DNA of 19,333 nt. Source: DATFRX01 sp035630615. Its GTDB lineage: Bacteria > Actinomycetota > Actinomycetes > Propionibacteriales > Nocardioidaceae. A program made the translations under genes and the position numbers. Positions 12,008 through 19,333 of this stretch are shown piece by piece (the stretch's first letter is position 1; each line of letters opens with the position of its first letter). Location of the stretch: contig DASQKI010000042.1 of NCBI GenBank assembly GCA_035630615.1, forward strand, positions 1 to 19,333. Direction: 5' to 3'. The notes beneath the pieces are model-generated. The model did no database searches. It was not told the origin of the DNA and saw only the letters and a list, made by a program, of their open reading frames with translations.

Positions 12008-12385
12008 TCATGCCGACCACACTCCGGTCTGCGCGGTGGATTGCGCCCAGTCGGTGACGTCGCGGGGAGCTCGGCCGAGGATCTCCTGGACACCGTCGGA
12101 GACGTACTCCGAACGGTGGTTGCGGATCACAGTGAACAGATCGCGAACCGCCTCCGCGTCCTCCTTGGTGAGCCCGAAGCCGGTCATCTCGGCGATGTGC
12201 TCGTCTGGGTCGAGCTCGACGAACCGGATGGAGCGGCCGGTCGCGGTGTCAGTTCCGCCGCGACCTCGGTCATGGTGAGGCTGCGCGGTCCGGCCGACGT
12301 GAACGTCTGGCCGGTGTGTCGCTCGTCCAGCAGAGCGGCAGCCATCACGTCGCCAACGTCGTCGGTATCGATCCATGGACACGAC
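12008..12385 (-). pseudogene. NmrA-like NAD(P)-binding protein, 5' truncated and frameshifted
   Basis: On the minus strand from about 12385 one frame reads WIDTDDVGDVMAAALLDERH, then TGQTFTSAGPRSLTMTEVAA. Near 12250 the frame changes, and the other frame reads TATGRSIRFVELDPDEHIAE, then MTGFGLTKEDAEAVRDLFTV and RNHRSEYVSDGVQEILGRAP, ending TDWAQSTAQTGVWSA at the stop 12010-12008. Joined, this is the C-terminal half of an NmrA/SDR-like NAD(P)-binding protein. The N-terminal Rossmann half with its glycine motif is missing. It is a relic with no likely product. Confidence 0.7.
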
Positions 12386-12705
12386 TCCGGAGGCGTTCGG
12401 GCGCTTCAGACGCGTTGCCGGCGAGTCCTGCGACCAATCTGCCAGAGCCTCGCCGGGTGATCGCTCATGTCGCTGTCTGGGGTGAAAGACCGACGGGCTG
12501 GGTGCCGCTGGGTGTAGTCGGGTCTCTCCAGAAGGACGGCAGGGGTGTCCACTGGCTGACGTGTCCCCTCGACGCCCGGTCCTTGGTGGCGGATGTCCTG
12601 CCACTCTCGGGCGGCCCTGCCTCTTGACGCGTCGGACCCACGGAGGTTGGCTGGATCCCCGGGCTTGTGTTCCGCCGCCCGATTCCTAGGAAAGGGGCGC
12701 GCGCC
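12386..12705. other. 320 bases without a supported gene, upstream of the amidase
   Basis: Open frames exist on both strands but read as low-complexity shadow sequence. A TTGACG at about 12623 could be a -35 box for the amidase, but no convincing -10 follows at the right distance. AGGAAAGG (12688-12695) is its ribosome site. Confidence 0.4.
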
Positions 12706-14607
12706 ATGACGCGTTGCTTCAAGCCGTTCGTGGGTTTGGGCGCGGGCGTGGGGATCGCCTCGCTGGTCTTCGCGAGCCTCGCGGTCAGCACACCGCACGC
12801 CGCGGCGCAGGACTGGAGTCAGTGCCTGGAGGGTTCCCGGGACACCCAGGAGGTCTTCGAGCGCGCGGCCCGGGCGAGTGGCGTCCCCGAAGACCTGCTC
12901 CTCGCCGTGGGCTACCTGAGCTCGCGGTGGAGCCAGAACGACGGCGCGCCGAGCACATCAAGTGGGTACGGCGTCATGCACCTGACCGACTTCGCCGTGG
13001 GCCGCTCCGGTGGCGCTGCGAAGGGTGACATCGGCCGCGGTGCCGACCGGGCTGGAACTCTGCGGCTTGCCGCCGACCTGACAGACTTCGTCCCCGCGCA
13101 GCTGCGCGCCGACCACGTGGCGAACATCTGCGGCGGCGCGGCCGTGCTGGCGTCGTACCAGCCGGGCACCACCTCGCAGCGGCCCGGTGACTGGACGAAG
13201 GCGGTGGCGAGCTACGCGGGGACGGCTGAGAAGGCAACGATGGTGCAGTACACCGGCCAGGTCTTCGACGTGCTGCGCAGCGGCGCCGCGGAGACCACGG
13301 ACCTCGGTGACACAGTGACGCTGGCGCCACGAGCGGGTGCCCAGCCCGACCGCGCCGGGCTGGAGGCGGCGGGCGCGCTCGAGCCGGGCATCGACGAGCT
13401 GGAGTGCCCCGACACGATCGAGTGCGAGGCCATCGAGGCGCTTTACGTGCAGACCGACCCCACCAACCCCCGTGCCTACGTCAACTACGACCTCGCCGAC
13501 CGTGAGAACGATGTGACCATCGACTACCTGGTCGTGCACGACACCGAGTGCGACTACGACGACTGCGTCCGCCTCATCCAGACGCCCGACCGCTTCGTGT
13601 CCTGGCAGTACACGATCCGGTCCGCCGACGGGCATGTCGCCCAGCACGTCGCGAACCACAACGTGGCCGCGCACGCCGGTAACTGGTACATCAACATGCA
13701 CTCGATCGGTTTCGAGCACGAGGGGTTCGCCGCGGGTCAGGGCCTCTGGTACACCGACGCGCTCTACCGCTCGTCCGCCGAGCTCGGGAAGTACCTCGCC
13801 GCGAAGTACGGCTTCGACATCGACCGGGCCCACGTTGTCGGCCACGAGGAGTTCCAGTCGTCCAACTACAAGTGGGACCCGGGCCCGTACTGGGACTGGG
13901 AGCGGTACATGGAGCTCCTCGGCGCACCGATCCGCCCCCAGGGGAAGGGTCGCAGCCAGATCGTCACGGTGAAGCCAGGCTATGAGGACAACCAGCACGC
14001 GATGGAATGTCCCGTCGACCCCAAGGACCCCGCCAGCGCGCGCGTGCCCTGCCCACCCGCCGGGACCAGCTTCGTCTACATGCACACCGCCCCGAGTGAG
14101 TCCGCACCCCTCGTCGGTGGCGACGACTACGACGTCGAGGAGCGCGACAGCCACGCCGTCGCCGGTCACAAGCTGTTCGTCGAGGATGTCCAGGGCGAGT
14201 GGATCAAGACCTGGTGGGACGGTGCCGAGGCCTGGCTGCACAACCCCGACGACGACGAGGTGGTCGTACCGGCCACGGGCGAGTACGTCACCCCGAAGGG
14301 CGACACGCCGGTCACGGTCTACGCCCGGGCCTACCCCGAGCAGGCGGCATACGCCGGGACCCCGGTGCCCTACCAGGGTCAGCCGACACTCGACTCGATC
14401 ACGCTCAAGCCGGGCCAGGAGTACGTGCTGGCCGACAAGTCGGTCCCGACCGACTACTACCGGGCCACGTCCTACTACAACCAGCTGCCCGGCGACGGTA
14501 CGGTGATCCGCGGCCAGGAGAAGTACTACCAGATCTGGGTTGGCCACCGGTTCGGCTACGTCAAGGTGCCGGACGTCAACGTGCTCACATCGGGACGCCA
14601 CCGCTGA
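12706..14607 (+). CDS. secreted N-acetylmuramoyl-L-alanine amidase with lysozyme-like and SH3-like regions
   Basis: 633 residues from ATG 12706. Residues 1-35 are a Sec signal peptide (MTRCFKPFVGLGAGVGIASL ... STPHAAAQ), with cleavage probably near AAAQ-D. Residues about 45-190 resemble a lysozyme-like/transglycosylase domain (RAARASGVPEDLLLAVGYLS, GYGVMHLTD). Residues about 265-400 are an Amidase_2 domain: DYLVVHDTE with H278 as first zinc ligand, SWQYTIRSADG, AAHAGNW, SIGFEHEG, and HVVGHEEF (H380) followed by WDPGPYWDW (D391). The C-terminal 200 residues are beta-rich with SH3-like repeats (FVYMHTAPSESAPLVGG; WIKTWWDGAEAWLH). Paired cysteines (C233/C240, C282/C287) may form disulfides outside the cell. 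It would cut the stem peptide from MurNAc in cell-wall peptidoglycan. Confidence 0.87.
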   Translation: MTRCFKPFVGLGAGVGIASLVFASLAVSTPHAAAQDWSQCLEGSRDTQEVFERAARASGVPEDLLLAVGYLSSRWSQNDGAPSTSSGYGVMHLTDFAVGRSGGAAKGDIGRGADRAGTLRLAADLTDFVPAQLRADHVANICGGAAVLASYQPGTTSQRPGDWTKAVASYAGTAEKATMVQYTGQVFDVLRSGAAETTDLGDTVTLAPRAGAQPDRAGLEAAGALEPGIDELECPDTIECEAIEALYVQTDPTNPRAYVNYDLADRENDVTIDYLVVHDTECDYDDCVRLIQTPDRFVSWQYTIRSADGHVAQHVANHNVAAHAGNWYINMHSIGFEHEGFAAGQGLWYTDALYRSSAELGKYLAAKYGFDIDRAHVVGHEEFQSSNYKWDPGPYWDWERYMELLGAPIRPQGKGRSQIVTVKPGYEDNQHAMECPVDPKDPASARVPCPPAGTSFVYMHTAPSESAPLVGGDDYDVEERDSHAVAGHKLFVEDVQGEWIKTWWDGAEAWLHNPDDDEVVVPATGEYVTPKGDTPVTVYARAYPEQAAYAGTPVPYQGQPTLDSITLKPGQEYVLADKSVPTDYYRATSYYNQLPGDGTVIRGQEKYYQIWVGHRFGYVKVPDVNVLTSGRHR

Positions 14608-14649
14608 CGACCACACGGACCTTTCCGACGCAAGAGCCGACCACGCCCC

Positions 14650-14670
14650 ACGGATCCGTTTCGGATCCGT
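14650..14670. terminator. bidirectional terminator between convergent genes
   Basis: ACGGATCCG, loop TTT, CGGATCCGT: a perfect 9-bp stem between the amidase stop (14607) and the convergent dihydrofolate reductase-like gene's stop (14676). Confidence 0.6.
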
Positions 14671-14675
14671 ACCGG

Positions 14676-15257
14676 TCAATGGAGGGTGGGCCGGTAGATG
14701 AGCTCTTGGATGTGGCCGTCGAGCGTCCGGCTCTCGATCAGCTCGAGGTCGAAGTCGGCCGCACCCTGGAAGATCGGGTCCGCACCCGTCTGAGCCGAGA
14801 TCACAGGAAAGACCGACACCTGCACGCGGTCCACTAGGCCGGCGGCCATCAGGGCCCAGTTCAACGACAGGCTGCCATGCGAGCGCAACGGCACCTCGGA
14901 CTCCTGCTTGAGCCGCGCGACGACGTCGACGGCGTCACCGCGGATGATGGTCGCGTCCGGCCAGTCGAGCGGTTCTTCCAGTGTGCTCGACACCACCGTT
15001 GTCGGCATGCTCCTCATCCGGGCGTTCACTGGGTCAAGTGCCTCGGATTGTTCGGTGCTCTGCCCCAGCATCTGCATGAATTGTCGAAACGTGTTGGCGC
15101 CGAGGAGCATCCGCTGGTCCGCGCCATACATGGCGAGGCGGCGCTCGAGAAACTCGGGGCCTTGCTTGCCCCAATAGCCGCCCCAGTCGGCGTCGGGCCC
15201 GAAAGAGCCGTAGCCGTCGAGGGTGGAAAAGACGTCGAAGGTGTAGGTGGTGGTCAT
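14676..15257 (-). CDS. dihydrofolate reductase-family (RibD C-terminal domain) protein
   Basis: 193 residues: MTTTYTFDVFSTLDGYGSFG (first strand and the LDGY loop), ADQRMLLGANTFRQFMQMLG, TTVVSSTLEEPLDWPDATII, ARLKQESEVPLRSHGSLSLN and LVDRVQVSVFPVI. This is the RibD_C/DHFR-like NADPH-binding reductase fold often annotated as dihydrofolate reductase family protein. The real substrate is unknown; it is probably not the folate enzyme. ATG 15257 is chosen over an upstream in-frame start at 15308 because GAGGAGAG stands five bases before it and the homology starts there. It runs convergent with the amidase. Confidence 0.85.
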   Translation of the reverse strand: MTTTYTFDVFSTLDGYGSFGPDADWGGYWGKQGPEFLERRLAMYGADQRMLLGANTFRQFMQMLGQSTEQSEALDPVNARMRSMPTTVVSSTLEEPLDWPDATIIRGDAVDVVARLKQESEVPLRSHGSLSLNWALMAAGLVDRVQVSVFPVISAQTGADPIFQGAADFDLELIESRTLDGHIQELIYRPTLH

Positions 15258-15688
15258 GATGCTCTCCTCGAGGTCGGTTGATCGGTGGTGTGGCCCCCTC
15301 CTGGGCAACCGTCACCCCTGCTACGAACACCTCTGCCCCGATCCGACACCTCGCCCGGACTCCTTTCAAAGACTTTCTGGTACGCCGGTTGTAAGCGATC
15401 CAACATCGCGACGATTTCGGGGGCGACTGCGCTCGACTTCCTCATGTGCCCGTCCAATGCGGACGAGCTCTGGGACCAGATCGATCGCGAAGACCCTCAC
15501 CGGTCGTCCGCACATGCCGCCGATCGCGCGGTCGTGCCGCGATGAGGTGCGTCTATTCGCCGCGTTCCCGCTCGGCGAAACGACCGCAGCCGATGAGGGC
15601 GCGTCGGGGGCGATCCTCGCTGGTCGCGGTGCGTTCGAAGACCCGCCGCGAATAGAGTTGAGCACGCATCACTACTTCGGGAGCCGCG
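15258..15688. other. 430-base gap with one repeat copy and no convincing gene
   Basis: A minus-strand frame (15445-15254, MRKSSAVAPEIVAMLDRLQP ...) ends in an ATGA overlap with the reductase start, but its second half is low-complexity and it has no ribosome site, so I do not call it. The repeat copy at 15547-15570 lies here. Confidence 0.4.
15547..15570 (+). repeat. dispersed intergenic repeat, copy 2
   Basis: GTGCGTCTATTCGCCGCG, preceded by ATGCCGCCGATCG.GCGGTC, which is also found before copy 4 (ATGCCACCGATCG..GCGGTC). Counting that upstream block, the repeat unit is about 50 bases. Confidence 0.65.
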
Positions 15689-16216
15689 ATGACGCCAGTC
15701 TCGATCGCGGAGGAGATCCGCTCCGCCCGCGAGGACTTCCACCGCCTGGTCGACGAGGCCACCACCGTGGAACTGCGCCAGCGCAGCAACGGCACGAAGT
15801 GGACTAACGACCAGCTGCTGTTCCACATGCTGTTCGGCTATATGGTCGTGCGCAACCTGGTCTGGCTCGTCCGCGGCTTCTCGATGCTCCCGCGCGGGTA
15901 CTCGCGCCGCTTCGCCCACGCTCTCAATGCCGCCAGCCGACCGTTCCATGTCATCAACTACCTCGGCTCCCTCGGCGGCGCCCGGGTGCTCGGGCACGGT
16001 GGCATGGAAAGCGTCATGGACCGGGTCACCACAAGCCTCACCCGAACCCTCGAACACTCCACCGAGAAGCAGTTGGCCCGCGGGATGCAATTCCCGGTCG
16101 GCTGGGATCCGTACTTCCGCGACTACATGACAGTCCAAGACGTCTTGCACTACGCCACCCAGCACTACCAGCACCACCGCCAGCAACTCACCCTCAGCCA
16201 CACTCACCACGACTGA
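15689..16216 (+). CDS. DinB-like (YfiT/DinB_2 four-helix) protein
   Basis: 175 residues. The head AEEIRSAREDFHRLVDEATT, KWTNDQLLFHMLFGYMVVRN and the C-terminal YMTVQDVLHYATQHYQHHRQ follow the DinB/YfiT four-helix-bundle pattern. H46 with H159 and H162 or H163 would form the metal-binding triad. Family members include thiol-dependent S-transferases, some using mycothiol or bacillithiol; the substrate here is unknown. ATG 15689 has CGGGAG at 15678-15683. It stands alone on the plus strand with a repeat copy on each side. Confidence 0.75.
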   Translation: MTPVSIAEEIRSAREDFHRLVDEATTVELRQRSNGTKWTNDQLLFHMLFGYMVVRNLVWLVRGFSMLPRGYSRRFAHALNAASRPFHVINYLGSLGGARVLGHGGMESVMDRVTTSLTRTLEHSTEKQLARGMQFPVGWDPYFRDYMTVQDVLHYATQHYQHHRQQLTLSHTHHD

Positions 16217-16275
16217 TGACAACGAACCCACCTTGGCAAGCGCACGCTCCTGCCGCGATCCACGCGCTGGTAGAC

Positions 16276-16300
16276 GTGCGTCTTTCCGCCGCATGCGGGC
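16276..16300 (+). repeat. dispersed intergenic repeat, copy 3
   Basis: GTGCGTCTTTCCGCCGCATG followed by CGGGC, between the DinB-like gene and the small ORF at 16418. CTGCCGCGATCCACGCGC stands upstream, a weaker match to the block before copies 2 and 4. Confidence 0.6.
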
Positions 16301-16417
16301 GCGGGCGCCCTCTCATGCCGATCAGCGAGCGTCCGCTGCCACCGATCTAATCTTGCTTGCCCGAGGGCGGCGGTTAGCCGCCGGAGCCGATCGTGACGGG
16401 ATCTAGGCTGCTAGACC

Positions 16418-16639
16418 ATGACAGAAATCGTGCTGCGGGTCCGACTCACGAGCGGAGACCAACTCGACGTTCGATACAAGGACGACGCGCTCGACCAGAA
16501 CGAGATCATCCAACGAGTCGTCGACACGCTCGCAAAGGACTCTGGCATGCTTCGCACCAGCCATGGTGACCGGCTCATGGTGCTTTATGGCAGGGGCGTC
16601 GCCGCCATCGAGGTAGCCCCACGCGGCGCCGTCCTCTGA
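16418..16639 (+). CDS. small hypothetical protein
   Basis: 73 residues: MTEIVLRVRLTSGDQLDVRY, KDDALDQNEIIQRVVDTLAK, GDRLMVLYGRGVAAIEVAPR. The pattern of beta hairpin, helix, then two strands suggests a compact alpha+beta fold. I do not recognise a family. The start has no obvious ribosome site; it lies between two copies of the dispersed repeat. Codon use is like that of its neighbours, with G or C in most third positions. Confidence 0.55.
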   Translation: MTEIVLRVRLTSGDQLDVRYKDDALDQNEIIQRVVDTLAKDSGMLRTSHGDRLMVLYGRGVAAIEVAPRGAVL

Positions 16640-16674
16640 CGCCGATGCCACCGATCGAGCGCGGTCACGCGAGT

Positions 16675-16698
16675 GTGCGTCTTTTCGCCGCGAGCGGA
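16675..16698 (+). repeat. dispersed intergenic repeat, copy 4
   Basis: GTGCGTCTTTTCGCCGCGAG, 35 bases after the small ORF's stop. It is preceded by ATGCCACCGATCG..GCGGTC, as before copy 2. Confidence 0.65.
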
Positions 16699-16788
16699 CC
16701 ATCTCGCGGCCTCTGTCGCGTAGGTATCTGTCGAGGAGCGTCAGGCTGGGTCCATGGAGACGCCATTCACGGCACGACGCTGAAGTGG

Positions 16789-17748
16789 CTACTTGTGCAG
16801 GTGACGATCGGGCCCGGATCGTGTGAAGTCCTCTAGCAGCTCCGCTACGCGGTCTGGGTTGCCGAGCTGGGGCACGTGCCCGGCTGGTAGCACCTCGAGG
16901 CGTGCGTCAGGTATTTGCTCCGCCGCAGCGTGTGCGTCTGCGACCGAGACCACCGGGTCGTGGTCTCCCCAGATCATCAGTGTTGGCACGGCAACCCGGC
17001 GGAGGTCGTCGGTGCGGATCCGGGTCGCAGATCGGGTGCCGAACGGTGTGATGAGGGCCTGGAACTCCGCCACGTTGGCGGCGGTCGCGACCGGGTCATG
17101 GGCCGCGTCGATGAGCGAGTCGAGCAGGTCGGGGTGCCGCAGGATGGTGTCGCGCTCGCCCACCGAAGACATCAGGCGTAGCAGCATCCGTCGGCCCGGC
17201 CTGACGGTACGGCCGAGCACGTTGCCCAGCGTCGGGGTCGCCATGAGCCGGATGCCGATGGGAATGCGGGCGCCGGGAAGGAGCGGGACCGATCCGAGCA
17301 TGACTAGACCGCGCACCCGCTCCGGACGGTCGAGTGCGCACCAGATCGCCCAGGTCCCGCCCCCGGACGCGCCGGCGAGCACAGCCGACTCCAGCCCGAG
17401 CTCGTCGAAAACCTCGATGACGAACCGGACTGCGCAGTCTCGAAAGGTTCCGCGAGGGAAAGGCTCGGGGTCGCTGAGGCCGAAACCGGGTCGGTCGACG
17501 AGGTAGGACCGCACTCCTGTGAGATGTTCGAGCAACATCAGGTGCGACAGCGACGAGGTGTTGTTGCCGTGCAGGTGCACGACCGGCGGGCCGTCGCCGG
17601 CCTCGATCACATGGACCGCTCCGCGCTGCGGCCCATGGATGAAGCGGCCCCGGGCGCCGGCGGTCTGGACCATCCGGTCATACCGCTCGCGCAGCCGCGG
17701 CGGGTGTGCCGGCACTGGCGGCTTGCTCATGTTCGATCGTGTCGTCAT
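16789..17748 (-). CDS. alpha/beta hydrolase
   Basis: 319 residues from ATG 17748. The alpha/beta-hydrolase core has VVHLHGNN (oxyanion-hole strand, about 56-63), YLVDRPGFGLSD, the nucleophile elbow GASGGG (S128), WGDHDPVV (D264) and PAGHVPQ (H291), a complete Ser-Asp-His triad. It has no signal peptide, so it is cytoplasmic. The substrate is unknown; an ester or a C-C bond in a small molecule is typical. It is divergent from the HxlR regulator across a perfect palindrome (17815-17829), so it is very probably that regulator's target. A start at the ATG six codons in (MSKPP) is also possible. Confidence 0.88.
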   Translation of the reverse strand: MTTRSNMSKPPVPAHPPRLRERYDRMVQTAGARGRFIHGPQRGAVHVIEAGDGPPVVHLHGNNTSSLSHLMLLEHLTGVRSYLVDRPGFGLSDPEPFPRGTFRDCAVRFVIEVFDELGLESAVLAGASGGGTWAIWCALDRPERVRGLVMLGSVPLLPGARIPIGIRLMATPTLGNVLGRTVRPGRRMLLRLMSSVGERDTILRHPDLLDSLIDAAHDPVATAANVAEFQALITPFGTRSATRIRTDDLRRVAVPTLMIWGDHDPVVSVADAHAAAEQIPDARLEVLPAGHVPQLGNPDRVAELLEDFTRSGPDRHLHK

Positions 17749-17814
17749 CGTGACCGCCTCGGCATGGACTCGCGTTGCTGCTCCCACGATCGGCCCCCCA
17801 GCTGAGCAGGACTA

Positions 17815-17829
17815 GTTCGAACTTCGAAC
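17815..17829. promoter_or_regulatory. HxlR operator between hydrolase and regulator
   Basis: GTTCGAA-c-TTCGAAC is a perfect 15-bp palindrome, 66 bases from the hydrolase start and 35 from the regulator start. It is the only strong symmetric site in the divergent intergenic region, so control of both genes by the HxlR protein is the simple reading. Confidence 0.65.
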
Positions 17830-17864
17830 CTACGAGCTGGGCGCGGAGGTGGAAGACTGGCGTT

Positions 17865-18566
17865 GTGGGCTCCAGCGAGTTCATCGGCTACTGCTCCTAC
17901 ACCAAGGCCATCGAGCACCTCGGCGACCGGTGGAGCCTGCTCATCGTGCGCGAGCTCGGGACATTCGGGCCGCAGGGATTCAACGACCTGGTCGCCGGGC
18001 TGCCCGGCCGCATCTCCCGCTCCGTACTCGCCGATCGGCTGCGCAGGCTGGAAACCTTGGGCCTGGTGTCGCGCGGTCACGGCCAGGCCCCGCACCCGGC
18101 CTACCGCCTCACTGGCGTCGGTCACGGTCTGATGACCACCCTCGGCTCGCTGCGCGCCTGGGCCGACACATGGCTCCCAGACGATCCCGACATGCTGGAA
18201 CGTGACCCCGACGTCGTTTTGGGTTGGCTCGCCCGCCGGGCCGCCCCCGACCGCATGCCGGAGCGGCCCGTCGTACTCGAGCTCCGCCTGCACCACCGAC
18301 CGGACCGGAGATACTGGCTCGTGCTCGAGCACGGGATCGAGGCCTACGGATGCCTCACCGACCCGCTTCTGGACGAAAGCCGCTACATATACGTCGAGAC
18401 CTCCATGCCTGCGCTGCTGGCACTCGCACGAGGCCGCTGCGACTGGTCCGACGTCCTCGAAGACGGCTCAACCACCGCCGCCGGCGATCCCGATCTGGTA
18501 GACCAACTGGCCGGATGGTTCCAGCCCTCCACCGCGCGCGCGTCATCCTCGCAGGCCGGCGGCTGA
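17865..18566 (+). CDS. HxlR-family regulator with a long C-terminal domain
   Basis: 233 residues from GTG 17865. Residues 1-100 are an HxlR winged helix: GYCSYTKAIEHLGDRWSLLI (with the family's N-terminal Cys, C10), VRELGTFGPQGFNDLVAGLP and ISRSVLADRLRRLETLGLV. HxlR proteins are usually about 110-120 residues; this one adds about 120 more, with RYIYVETSMPALLALARGRC and DWSDVLEDG, resembling an SCP2-like sterol/lipid-carrier module that could bind a hydrophobic ligand. A GTG start is chosen because homology begins at GSSEFIGYC; GGAGG at 17845 is a little far (15 bases). The divergent hydrolase may act on the same ligand (inference). Confidence 0.82.
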   Translation: MGSSEFIGYCSYTKAIEHLGDRWSLLIVRELGTFGPQGFNDLVAGLPGRISRSVLADRLRRLETLGLVSRGHGQAPHPAYRLTGVGHGLMTTLGSLRAWADTWLPDDPDMLERDPDVVLGWLARRAAPDRMPERPVVLELRLHHRPDRRYWLVLEHGIEAYGCLTDPLLDESRYIYVETSMPALLALARGRCDWSDVLEDGSTTAAGDPDLVDQLAGWFQPSTARASSSQAGG

Positions 18567-18664
18567 CCCGCTCTACGGACACGGACTGCCTCCGGACACT
18601 AACCTGGGTTCGCGCCCCGAGACACGCGGCGACCACCACCCCGATCTGCCGCGAGGAGGGTGCG

Positions 18665-19333
18665 TCATAACGGCTCCCCTTTGTTGTCAACGGGTTGTGG
18701 GGGTTGTTGATCGGTGGTCTTCCGGGGTCGCTGGTGTGTCGAACCGGGCCTGGGTGGCCGCGGCGATGTGGAGCATGTGGTTGACCTTCCGGTTCCCGGC
18801 CCGGGACAGCCGATGCCGGATCTGCTCCCCGGAGGAGGCGTCCAGCGGCGCGGTCCCGGTCCAAGACGCGAACCGGTTCCGGTCGGCGAACCGGGCCACG
18901 GCACCGACGTCGGCCAGGATCCGGAGCGCGACGACGGTCGACACCGGGCAGGTCCATCAACCTCGACCCACGCGCCAGCACCATCGTCTTGAGTTCCTTC
19001 GTGATGGTCTTGATCTTCTTCTCGACCGCGACCAGCTCGGCGAGCTGCTCGGCCGCCAGCTGGCGACGGGTCTTCCCGGCCAGGTCCCGCGGCCGCACCG
19101 AGGACAAGACCACCTTGGCCTGACCGGTGGTGATGTCCCTCTTCGCCCGGCCCGGGATGAGCTCGGACAGCAGCCGGTACAGCCGGTTGACGGTCTGGAC
19201 CCGGGCCCGGGTGAGCTCGGCACGGCGGTCGGCGAGCATCCGCAACGCCTCGAGGTCGGCGTCGTAGGACAGCACACGCAGGGCCGTCGTGCGGACCGCG
19301 ACCACCGCGACCGCATGCGCGTCATGCGCGTCG
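18665..19333 (-). pseudogene. IS116/IS110-type transposase, frameshifted and cut by the window end
   Basis: From the window end the minus strand reads VAVVAVRTTALRVLSYDADL, then LTRARVQTVNRLYRLLSELI and LMDLPGV. Near 18945 the frame slips, and the other frame continues ALRILADVGAVARFADRNRF, ASWTGTAPLDASSGEQIRHR and AGNRKVNHMLHIAAATQARF. A third frame carries the tail RPRKTTDQQPPQPVDNKGEP with its stop at 18667-18665. Compared with usual family members, the stretch after AAATQ is shortened. At least two frame breaks make this copy inactive as read. Its end, ACGGCTCCCCTTTGTTGTC (18670-18688), is the site type that the bridge RNA at 9335-9515 recognises. Confidence 0.75.

Noticed and set aside
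11908..12093. Minus-strand ORF ending SVSASDEADQTD
   Set aside because: It overlaps the end of the NmrA-like relic in another frame and shows no conserved motif.
12316..12627. Plus-strand ORF of 103 codons before the amidase
   Set aside because: It runs opposite the NmrA-like relic and reads as a composition-driven shadow.
15254..15445. Minus-strand ORF starting MRKSSAVAPEIVAML, overlapping the reductase start by ATGA
   Set aside because: The overlap is suggestive, but the second half is low-complexity, there is no ribosome site and no recognisable family.
1..19333. CRISPR array or a classical phage-defence system
   Set aside because: I saw no regularly spaced repeats and no nuclease, helicase or toxin-antitoxin pair among the genes.

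Overview
The window is GC-rich DNA, about two-thirds G+C by eye. It looks like an accessory region from a mycothiol-using actinobacterium, most like the Pseudonocardia/Mycobacterium side of the phylum. The reasons are the mycothiol-type arsenate reductase, a CadI protein close in sequence to the mycobacterial one, HxlR and DUF6458-type proteins, actinobacterial IS110-family elements, and several genes that appear to be leaderless. I cannot fix the genus from the sequence.

Layout. 1-711: a partial ArsR-family regulator (-) next to a NIPSNAP-like gene (+) broken by an early TAA. 904-948: the 3' half of a tRNA-Pro(GGG), cut exactly at the anticodon loop, which is the scar of an integrative element. 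1245-6083: an arsenic gene island holding arsR, a small Cys-tailed ORF, a cadI/arsI-like gene, an ArsO-like flavoprotein, an ArsR-ArsC fusion, a mycothiol-type arsC, then arsM and another arsR on the opposite strand. About 6164-6302 a second att-like segment resembles the one at 937-1075, so the arsenic genes lie between two related att-type repeats. No arsenite efflux pump is present.

6338-8887: a minus-strand operon of small proteins of unknown function, including one gene frameshifted inside a tandem repeat and one open frame that continues past a TGA. It is followed by a broken DUF6458-like gene and a CcdA/EXLDI-like gene. 9329-10812: an IS110-family element whose bridge RNA can be read from the sequence. 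All four guide segments and both enclosing stems are visible. The target guides match the two flanks, which together rebuild the end of another IS110/IS116-like element; a reference copy of that end lies at 18670-18690 in this window.

11179-18566: a patchwork of metabolic and regulatory genes: a SnoaL-like protein, an NmrA-like pseudogene, a secreted multidomain peptidoglycan amidase, a dihydrofolate reductase-like protein, a DinB-like protein, a small hypothetical, and an alpha/beta hydrolase divergent from an HxlR regulator across a perfect 15-bp palindrome. A short dispersed intergenic repeat occurs four times between 11656 and 16698. 18665-19333: a frameshifted IS116/IS110-type transposase running off the window.

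How the genes fit together. The ars genes cover reduction of arsenate (two ArsC domains of different type), methylation of arsenite (ArsM), a glyoxalase-fold CadI/ArsI-like protein and a flavin monooxygenase. They are controlled by at least three different ArsR-type regulators, each with its own inverted-repeat operator. Because there is no Acr3/ArsB/ArsP, the resistance logic seen here is chemical conversion and volatilisation rather than pumping, unless a pump is encoded elsewhere.
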